Source: Loripinus fragilis
Lineage: Eukaryota; Mollusca; Bivalvia; Lucinida; Lucinidae
Assembly (NCBI GenBank): GCA_964019695.1
Contig: OZ026516.1
Location: 98,208,368-98,272,367 of the forward strand
DNA length: 64,000 nt
Direction: 5' to 3'
Shown: positions 56,563 through 64,000 of the stretch, piece after piece
How the letters are laid out: each line of letters starts with the position of its first letter
How positions within the stretch are numbered: the first letter of the stretch is position 1
Notes under the pieces: generated by a model
Databases searched by the model: none
What the model was told of the DNA's origin: nothing
Seen by the model: only the letters and a program-made list of their open reading frames with translations
Position numbers and translations under genes: made by a program

Positions 56563-57649
56563 TTTCTTAAATAATTTTGTCATTATGTGCGCAACATTGT
56601 TATGGACGTCATATTGTTTCCAGTAAATCTGTAAACCACTAGTAGTTAATCGATTTTATTGATGGCGTTAGTTCACTTCCAGACCTGACGTCATATGATA
56701 ATTCCTTTTAAAACTTCTGTTTGGGTGCTTAAAAGAAACGTTTCTATGATCTGTTTATTTAAGCGCCTAGAATAAATGTTTTGATCAGAAATACTTTTGG
56801 GGGTTATATATTATTCTATGACTAACTCCCTTTAATGTGGACAACTGCTTTATGGATGTTCACCTATTGAGCTATGGTGTCTAAACATACATATATTATT
56901 GGTAATCTTAAGGCTTATAATTTATACAACTTATAATTTGTCTGAGATAAAAATAACAAAACTATTTTCTCATACAGCGTCTGCTAAACTGGGATTAATT
57001 ATGATTTAATGATATGTATCATACTGGTATGCTACCAATTGTTTGTCAAATATTATTACATGCGAGTTTGATACTTATTGCATAGCCCACCTGTAAAGGT
57101 TCAGAAATGACCAGACAAAACCTTCGCTGCTTACATAAGCACTAATGCTAATGAGGCGGTGTCGTACCTGCCAGGATAAAGTTAGATTTCTGTCACCAGA
57201 GCATGAAAAGTAGGTCAAGATCACTAAATAACAGTACATTTAGGAGTGTATACCATCACAATGTTTGTCAAGGTTTGACACTCATAGCTATCACTGATGC
57301 ATACAAAATGCACTAATCCATTTAAAATTATGCAACATGTTGACAGGAATATTAACGAGTTATGTCAAAGTTACACATGCAAATTAAGGGGTGTACTGCC
57401 ATTTCATTTCCTTACATCTAATGATTGTATTATTGTGTTCCAAGATATGCACTTTGGCTTTGTTTTCTCATAACCTTTATTTTCATGCTTATTTTTCTTA
57501 GGTATACTTTAGCGAATTCCCCTGTTGTCCTGCCTGAAAGATCCTAAATACGTGCAAAAATTTTTATTGGAGATATACATCAACTAACCTATATTATTTG
57601 TTGACGACTTGTTCTTGTAGTAATAATGAAACTCCTTTGCAAAGTATTA

Positions 57650-57890
57650 AGTGAGTATGATCAGGAAATGCCACAATCACACACTGCAGACCAATCCAGG
57701 GCACCATGAGGAAGATCCACAGTACACTAATAGCCGTAAAACATCCACAAGACATCCAAAGTAAAGCAGCTAGCTCTCTTGACCCCATAAAGGTGGTTGC
57801 AAAACTAGAAGGACACAATGTACTGAATAACAGAACAAGGACCAAACACAGAACCCCGAAAACAATGGGAGCATCAATAAACAATGAATC
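57650..57890. repeat. Dispersed repeat H, copy
   Basis: GTATGATCAGGAAATGCCAC and ACTGCAGACCAATCCAGGGC are shared with 60386 and, inverted, with 59400-59690. Confidence 0.65.
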
Positions 57891-58701
57891 AACATAAACA
57901 GAATCACAGCCTTAGGAGGGACAGCAGCCTAAGCTACTGGGGGCGGGCAGGCTAGGGGAGCTTTAATCAATTTTACTGGTACCAAATCCTCGCCTTATAT
58001 TCCATTGTTATTTAATCACAAAAATGTTTAGTTCGCATGGGGGCTTTCTATTATCACGGAGAATTAGTCTAATCAAATTAACATACTGTCATAAAACAAA
58101 CAAAATGGTTCATGGCTCACAAATAGCCAGAGCTAAAGAAAACCTCAAGTTGAACCACAGTGGATGATATCTCTTTCACCCACTGTTTTTGCACAAAACA
58201 CTCCTACGACTATGGTAAATAAATATATTAGATCTGATCAAGTTTTCATAGCAAACTTATGTAGTTCTACAAATAGCCCAGACCCTAGTCCCAGAGTGTA
58301 CATATTGTTTATTTTTAGGCAATAACCCATTCATTCCTAAGTTTCTGAGGCAAACACTTCTATTATAGAATAGTCCATTGTGTAAAAAGGGGATGTTAGA
58401 CAAGTCTTGAAACAAACATGCACCATTGAGATAGAGAAAAATGTGAAAACGAGTCAGCAAACATTGTAAAACGAGATGAGATGAATCATCTCATCTAGAT
58501 CTACATTGTTTGTCTAGATATTTGCTTGCACACCGGATAAGGATAACTGAGATTTAACCCTGGGGTAGAAAATCTTATCTTACCCATCCTATCTTATACT
58601 GGACGTCAAGTAACGACATCATGTGAAATTGCATCTTAGGGTATTCAGGGAATACATAAATTAATAAATTAAAACAGTGGTGAGCAAGAAAAAGAATCCA
58701 T

Positions 58702-58828
58702 TATTCGTGTGAGGGTAGGATAGAAAAATCTGTCCCTCAGGATCACCGTTTGTCATCACTTGGCAAGCCTTGTGATGCCAAATGGTGATCCTCGTGCCCT
58801 CGCACTCGTTATATATTCATATATTATC
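58702..58828. repeat. Palindromic repeat, copy
   Basis: GTGAGGGTAGGATAGAAAAA with CACTTGGCAAGCCTTGTGAT in the loop. Same family as 54272. Confidence 0.75.
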
Positions 58829-58910
58829 AGGTCTGTACGATTGAAAGGGATAATGAAGTTGTGTTTCTGGTTTATTGTTTGAATCAAACTACTGTTTCCT
58901 GTTTGTGATA

Positions 58911-59128
58911 TGGGCTTCAATGCGAGAAAACCTGTCATAGGGGATTTCAGCAAAGTGAGATTCAAACAAGTCTGCTATTTTGCTCTAAGCAAGAATATAT
59001 ATTATTCTTCCTAATACTAACGAAATCAATAACAAAGATGCTGATCAGACTGCGCCGATGCGCAGGCTGGTCTGCGCCTGAGTTGTTCGTAAACTCCTAA
59101 ATACAGGTTTTGTTGTGTGGAGGCTCAT
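58911..59128. mobile_element. MITE family A, copy
   Basis: TGGGCTTCAATGCGAGAAAA to GGTTTTGTTGTGTGGAGGCTCA. Core CTGATCAGACTGCGCC. Confidence 0.8.
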
Positions 59129-59179
59129 ATCTTGTATATGTATTGTCATATGGCAAGGTTATTATAACGACCATTGCAG

Positions 59180-59280
59180 TTGCTCGGCCAGATAAGAAAA
59201 CACGCCAAACTGTAGTAGAAGATGATATAAGAGGTGATACAAGTGGCGACTTCAAGCGTCTTCTGATCTCAGCATCTCAG
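59180..59280 (+). CDS. Annexin, exon 11: repeat 2, second half
   Basis: Acceptor ACCATTGCAG; donor CAG|GTATGA. Phase 1 in, phase 0 out. Encodes VARPDKKTRQTVVEDDIR and GDTSGDFKRLLISASQ. The D-x-x-GDTSG segment is the usual repeat 2 acidic cap. The basic VARPDKKTRQTV stretch replaces the short GR(S/D)L turn seen in most annexins. Confidence 0.94.
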
Positions 59281-59399
59281 GTATGAATATGAATTTGCAT
59301 CTATAGCTTATAATACTCTAATAAAATCAACTCGCTTAATATATATGATTTATGCATTTAATCATCCCCCACAGTAGCTTACACTGCTGTCCGTTCTAA

Positions 59400-59690
59400 G
59401 GCGGTGGTTCTGTTGTTGTTGATCTATTGTTTTATGTCCCTCCAATTGGTTGTGGGCGTTCTGTGTTGCTCTATGTTTTGGTATTCATTACTGTGTGTCT
59501 TCTCTAGTTTTGCAATCATATTGGCGAGGAAGAGAGAGCTGGTTGCTTTGCTGTTGTTGTCATTCAGATGTATTGTTACTGTAAATATTTTGTGGCTCTA
59601 CCTCACGGTGCCTTGGGTTGGTCTGCAGTGTGTGACTGTGGTATTTCCTGATCATACTCACTTACTTTTTGTGATTGGATGATGTCAAAC
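59400..59690 (-). repeat. Dispersed repeat H, inverted copy
   Basis: GTGGTATTTCCTGATCATAC and CTGCAGTGTGTGACTGTG are the complement of repeat H at 57650. The 92-codon + strand frame here is therefore repeat sequence. Confidence 0.65.
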
Positions 59691-60385
59691 TTTTGTGACT
59701 GTTATTACTGTCGGAAGTTTGAATGCTTTTCAATGAATGGTGGGTGATTTCATTTAGAGGATCTTCTAAGAAGTATATATTATTAAATTTATTTGATGAG
59801 TTTTGGGATACAAATTAAATTCAATCCTTGTCAAGCACTTTGCCACTTTTTTGAAACGAGTTTGATAAACTAAATAAAGCAGGAGTGTGAATGTCAGATT
59901 CTATTGATCACACATGTATGCCATTAAATTCACTTCAAAACATGAAAATTTTGTCATTATGTTGGCAACGCCATTACGGACAACATCTCATAACGTAACT
60001 AAATATTTTAAGCACTTGTGGTTTTTCAATTCGAAATCATGGCATTATATCACTCCCAGACGAGCGACGTCAAGTATTAAACATTTTTTTTAAAACATAA
60101 TTATATTTATTTATTAACTAACTAACATATTGTAGGCCTTCCATTAGACCAATGTTCAAACTAGTTTGATGTGACTCACACATATTAATTACATACTCAT
60201 AGCTTATATTTTGTTACATGTTTTTGAATATAAAATACACATTCTCATGAACATTTTGTTAGTTAGCTTTATATTGAAAGCATGTTCTATAATGAGTGTG
60301 TTAGTGCTATGAACTGGGTAAATAATCTGAAATCAGGCCAATCAGATAAAAAGAGAGCAACCGAATTTTAAAAAAAAGCAAGATA

Positions 60386-60460
60386 ATATGATCAGGAAAT
60401 ACCACAAACACACACTGCAGACCAACTCACGGCACCGTGAGGAAGAGTCACAGAACAATA
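60386..60460. repeat. Dispersed repeat H, end fragment
   Basis: ATGATCAGGAAATACCACAA and GGCACCGTGAGGAAGAGTCA. Confidence 0.7.
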
Positions 60461-60610
60461 AAGATCACAAACAAGCTATGTTCCATAGAGCATGTTCATG
60501 AAAGTAAATGCAAAGTGCAACAACTTTCCTGTCCCCTTGCACTGAATAAGCAGTGTTTTGCTCTCTGCCGGGACACTTAATTCCGTAAGACAAGAATAAG
60601 TTATGAACGT

Positions 60611-60808
60611 TTGTTTGTTTGATTTGATTTTTACATCCCATCAACAATCTTTCAGTTAAAAAGGGACGGGTCTTCCTAGGTTAAATCAGTACTAAGCTAG
60701 GATTAATTTGTCTTGCTCAAGGACACAGCGCAGTGACGCCAATGAGGCTCAAACCGGAGGCCCCTCTGTCTCCAGCCAAGCACTCTACCACTGAGCCACT
60801 GGGCTCCC
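60611..60808 (-). repeat. tRNA-derived SINE, full, minus orientation
   Basis: Complement of the SINE at 62170, including the head (CACTGAGCCACTGGG) and the body (TTGCTCAAGGACACAGCGCA). It ends 45 bp before exon 12. Confidence 0.82.
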
Positions 60809-60853
60809 AAAAGTTATGAATGCTTCTTGAATGAAATATGTTGATTTTTCCAG

Positions 60854-61108
60854 GGAAACCGCTATGAAATTACTCGAGAACAGTTAGAGGTGGCCGTGAC
60901 AGAAATATTAAACTCCTGTAATGAAGGAACTGGAATGTTTGAGGTAGATTATAGCAAGCTCTGTGACTTAAAGAAGGCCAAAACTGACGCCAGCAGACTT
61001 TACAAAGCGGGTGAAGGCAGGTGGGGAACTGATGAGGAAGCCTTTAATGTGATATTTTCAACAAGAAATTTCTACCAGCTAAGAGAAACTTATAATCAAT
61101 ATGTAAAG
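60854..61108 (+). CDS. Annexin, exon 12: end of repeat 2 and first half of repeat 3
   Basis: Acceptor GATTTTTCCAG; donor AAG|GTAAGC. Phase 0 on both sides. 85 residues: GNRYEITREQLEVAVTEIL, then FEVDYSKLCDLKKAKTDASR. Then LYKAGEGRWGTDEEAFNVIF and STRNFYQLRETYNQYVK. GEGRWGTDEE is the repeat 3 loop. Confidence 0.95.
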
Positions 61109-61131
61109 GTAAGCAAATGACAAATAACAAA

Positions 61132-61370
61132 TGGACCTCAACGCGACAAAGCCTGGTTTCAAGGTCTTTAAAAAAGCGAGGCTCAAACCAGTCTCCTCAA
61201 CTACACAGACTATCTAGAAATTCGAAATTTTGCTTGTAGCTAGCCTAGATATGATACCCTCCAAAAAGAGAATAACAAAGGCGCTGATCAGACTGCGCGG
61301 ATGTGCAGGCTGGTCTGCGCCTGTGCTAGTCACAAACCACCGATGACAGGTTTTCTCGGGTCGAGGTCCA
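61132..61370. mobile_element. MITE family A, copy
   Basis: TGGACCTCAACGCGACAAAG to CTCGGGTCGAGGTCCA. It starts 23 bp after the exon 12 donor. Confidence 0.85.
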
Positions 61371-61754
61371 AATGATTTATTCAGCACAAACACATTTACA
61401 ATAAATCGTTAAGGTCAAAACAAACAAACAAAAACAGTCCTATGAAAGTATCTATACATGTGGGAGTCATAGAAGTCAGGACACAATTTTTTGTTTTGAT
61501 CTATGAATTCATTCTTATTTCCCCTAATAGTTATATATATTAATTGCAATTTTCATCATTTCTAATGCACTTGCTTTTGTAACTCTACTTCTGATTGGAT
61601 AACGTCAAAAATTTGCGACAGTATATCCTGCAATATACTGTTGGAATCAGTTTGACGGCATTAATTACGTCACATTTCGTTTGATGACGTAAGGCATTAT
61701 GCGGCTTGCAACGCTAAATTTGAGACAAAACTGCAGAAGTGCATTAGAATTGGG

Positions 61755-61915
61755 ATAACCATATTCAAAATTTTCATTTGGGGAGGTAAATCGTCGCATA
61801 TACGTTCGGAAATCACGTTTTACGGCTCTGCTCGCACTTCACCGTAAAACAAAATTTCCGACCGTATATCAGATGGTACACCTCCCCAAATGACATTTTT
61901 GAATACAGTTCTCCC
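61755..61915. repeat. 160-bp foldback
   Basis: TTTCATTTGGGGAGGTA with CGTTCGGAAAT is mirrored by CAAAATTTCCGACCG and ACCTCCCCAAATGACA. Confidence 0.8.
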
Positions 61916-62169
61916 CTACATCTACTGGATTTCTAATGAATTAATTCATATTAGATTAGAAAGTACTTCTGAGACATATATGATTTAAGAGAGGGCTGTT
62001 TCTCTTTGATTAAGCCATTTTTTCGATAAACATGGAGGTGTAAAGGTAAGCATGTCTTAGGATGAATGTTTATTCTAGTTTAGAGATTTTGGAAATGATC
62101 ACATATATTGAATTTATCGAACCTTTGTATTCGGGTGGGTTTTCCCATACATGTTGATACAATAAGTAT

Positions 62170-62369
62170 GGCAGGGCGCACAGTGGCTCAGTGGTAGAGT
62201 GCTTGACTCAAGACCGAGGGGCTACGGGTTCGAGCCTCACTGGCTTCACTGTGTTGTGTCCTTGAGCAAGAACATTAATCCTAGCTTAGTACTGGTTCTA
62301 CCCAGGAAGACCCGTCCCTTTATAACTGAAAGATTGTTGATGGGACGTAAAGAATCAAATCAAACAAAA
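62170..62369 (+). repeat. tRNA-derived SINE, full-length
   Basis: The head is tRNA-like, with A box TGGCTCAGTGG (62184-62194) and B box GGTTCGAGCC (62227-62236). The body TTGTGTCCTTGAGCAAG...ACTGGTTCTACCCAGG follows, then a short A/C-rich tail (AAATCAAACAAAACAA). It is not a tRNA gene, because the 3' half of the cloverleaf does not close and the same body follows in other copies. Confidence 0.85.
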
Positions 62370-62392
62370 CAATATTTATGGAACTGCCTATT

Positions 62393-62582
62393 GTGTACTT
62401 TAAGGGTCACAGGTGAAATTTTCTATGAAATTTTTTATGATGTGTTTCTGTCTCTGAAATTTATTCTTATCTTAGCAAACAGTACAGACCCTGATGAAAT
62501 GCAGCATTATGCTGCATTTCATCTGGGTCTTCACTGTTTTGCAAAATACCCATTTAGGGATTTCCAGTATACAAAGGGTTAA
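62393..62582. repeat. MITE family G, copy with strong hairpin
   Basis: AACAGTACAGACCCTGATGA with GATGAAATGCAGC and its mirror GCTGCATTTCATC. It ends AAAGGGTTAAAA. Confidence 0.75.
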
Positions 62583-62994
62583 AATACAAGGCTTAGATGA
62601 GTCTGTACATATGCACAGGCTTTACAGAGACTTTGTAGCTTGAATAAAAAAGTATGGAAATAGAAATGCGTAGACCAAATATCAAACCTCTATTTCCGTT
62701 GGATACATGTGCGTTCACATTTGAAATTCTACAGTACGTAAACATCAAAGATAAACAAAACAAAAATGTGAATTCGAAGGAGGGGTAAAGTGTATAAGAT
62801 TAACGCTAGTATGGGGACATGTCATTTGCGGTATAGCTGAGAGTAATGGTTTGAAGATTCAAACAAAGGAAAACATTTCCTGCCAACATTCAAATTTCTA
62901 TAATAAACTGAAATGAACTAAACTTCCACAGCAGCGGTATCATTTATAGGTAGATTTGTTTTAAAGATCAAGATGGCCACATGTTTAAAAATAA

Positions 62995-63188
62995 CACACC
63001 TGATAACGGCAATCGAAAACGCTCTTAACAATCAATGAACGCAGATCAAAAACTTTTATAAACAGCGTTTTTGATTGCCATTTGTTGCCAGTAAGGCGAC
63101 AATAGGCAATCAAAAGTTCTGTTTCTGCTGACTTTTGAGTCTTTTTCGTCGATATTATTAACATTTTCGATTGTCATTTATCCAAGCG
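62995..63188. mobile_element. MITE family E, copy 4
   Basis: CACACCTGATAACGGCAATC to ATTTTCGATTGTCATTTATC. The core palindrome TTGCCATTTGTTGCC is more diverged than at 11221. Confidence 0.75.
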
Positions 63189-63575
63189 TTGAAATGTATT
63201 CCATAGTTCTATCTTGCTGTTACACTCACCGGAAATATGCAAAATAGGTTAATTATGCAGAAAATGCACATGTTACATGTATTGCGCCTGTTCACCTATA
63301 AATGTTCACCTTTGAGTTATGACATCACACATCTGCAAATAAGTACCATAATATCAAAGTCTCGACCAATGGGTAGAGAAGATGATTACCTGTCAAAATC
63401 TGACACAAGTTTTGAATTTTATTAATACACCATTAAAAATTATGACTTGAAATTTTACAGGTGGATATTTCCGGAGAAGACATACCCCAGTCATTTTGAT
63501 TATCATCATTTATCTAGAATTCGTGCCTCTGTTATACCTGAAACATTAGCAGGAATTATTTTACAGGATTATAAT

Positions 63576-63769
63576 TGGGCATCGGCACAACAAACCCTGT
63601 CTTTGTGGTTTCCGACAAAGCGAGACCCAAAACAATCTCCACAGCTACAGATACTAACTCAAAAATTGGAATTTCTTTTGTAGCATGTTTAGAAAGATAC
63701 TTTCTAAAGAGCAAAAACATTGTTGTTGTTTGCAAACCCCCAAAACAGGTTTTATTGTGTCGCAGCCCA
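63576..63769. mobile_element. MITE family A, copy lacking the central palindrome
   Basis: TTGGGCATCGGCACAACAAA to TTTTATTGTGTCGCAGCCCA. The GCGCAGACC core is absent. Confidence 0.7.
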
Positions 63770-63898
63770 TATGTGATGCCATTGAATGAAAAAAAAACCA
63801 CTTTAAATAAATGCGTTACTAGACAGATGTTGGTGTTCTAATGTACCTTGTTGCAATAGTTATACCACATTGACTATACTATTATAAATACATTTCAG

Positions 63899-63974
63899 CT
63901 CACACAAGCAGACATTCGTAATGCAGTGGATGGAGAAACATCCGGAAACTTTCATAGAGGTCTAAAGGCAATTG
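63899..63974 (+). CDS. Annexin, exon 13: second half of repeat 3
   Basis: Acceptor ACATTTCAG; donor ATTG|GTATGT. Phase 0 in, phase 1 out. Encodes LTQADIRNAVDGETSGNFHR then GLKAI. DGETSGN is the repeat 3 acidic cap. The gene continues beyond the window with repeat 4 expected. Confidence 0.93.
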
Positions 63975-64000
63975 GTATGTATATATTTTCTACTAGCAAC

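Larger units (their letters stand above)
55255..59179 (+). other. Annexin intron 10 (~3.9 kb)
   Basis: Includes an inverted repeat at 56421-56562, repeat H at 57650-57890, a palindromic repeat at 58702-58828 and MITE A at 58911-59128. A block near 55370-55560 is related to 59750-59890 (GAGGATCTT, CAATCATTTTACCTCTTTTT-like). The remaining AT-rich sequence shows nothing I recognise. Confidence 0.65.

Noticed and set aside
62170..62245. tRNA gene
   Set aside because: A and B boxes are present, but the cloverleaf is degenerate and the same downstream body occurs in copies at 60611 and 18380; it is a SINE head.

Overview
This is a stretch of animal (eukaryotic) nuclear DNA, most likely from a bivalve mollusc. 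Coding sequence is sparse and split by GT-AG introns. The introns are packed with short palindromic MITE-like repeats, tRNA-derived SINE copies and satellites of the kind usual in bivalve genomes. The species assignment is an inference from repeat style and gene content.

The host gene is one annexin gene on the + strand, of the ANXA7/ANXA11 type with a long Gly/Tyr/Pro/Gln-rich tail. A probable first coding exon lies at 11517-11531. Certain exons follow at 21879, 23106, 35571, 37186 (a 24-nt microexon), 37976, 48016, 49839, 53844, 55164, 59180, 60854 and 63899. All reading-frame phases agree across the junctions. The exons cover the low-complexity tail, annexin repeats 1 and 2 and most of repeat 3; the rest of the gene lies beyond the right edge.

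The most remarkable object is a 10.7-kb element at 23460-34164, inside the 12.4-kb annexin intron between the exons at 23106 and 35571. It is flanked by a perfect 6-bp target-site duplication (TTGAAT), and its ends read AG...CT, as in Polinton/Maverick (adintovirus-like) elements. Almost the whole element is one giant palindrome: two arms of about 5.3 kb, nearly identical and inverted, around a 110-bp loop. Each arm carries the same gene row pointing outward: the 3' end of an unknown gene cut at the palindrome centre, a 47-aa C2H2 protein, a C2H2-plus-A32/FtsK-HerA packaging ATPase, a protein with two tandem PC4/Sub1-like ssDNA-binding domains, a 50-aa helical protein and a 108-aa conserved small protein. 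No DNA polymerase B, integrase, protease or capsid gene is recognisable. The right arm has every frame open. The left arm has nonsense mutations in three genes (C2H2, ATPase, 108-aa protein) and a 1-bp deletion in the ATPase. The best reading is an integrated snap-back (panhandle) defective genome of a protein-primed Polinton-like virus.

Layout: 1-11.5 kb, 5' flank with many MITEs and palindromes; 11.5-21.9 kb, large first intron with a 3.7-kb pyrimidine-rich 17-bp satellite; 21.9-38.1 kb, tail exons with the Polinton-derived palindrome; 38-48 kb, a long intron with a dead mariner transposase; 48-64 kb, annexin core exons with a ~137-bp satellite, a TA-flanked 2.9-kb element and more MITEs/SINEs.

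Base positions come from hand counting and may be off by one or two. No database search was possible.
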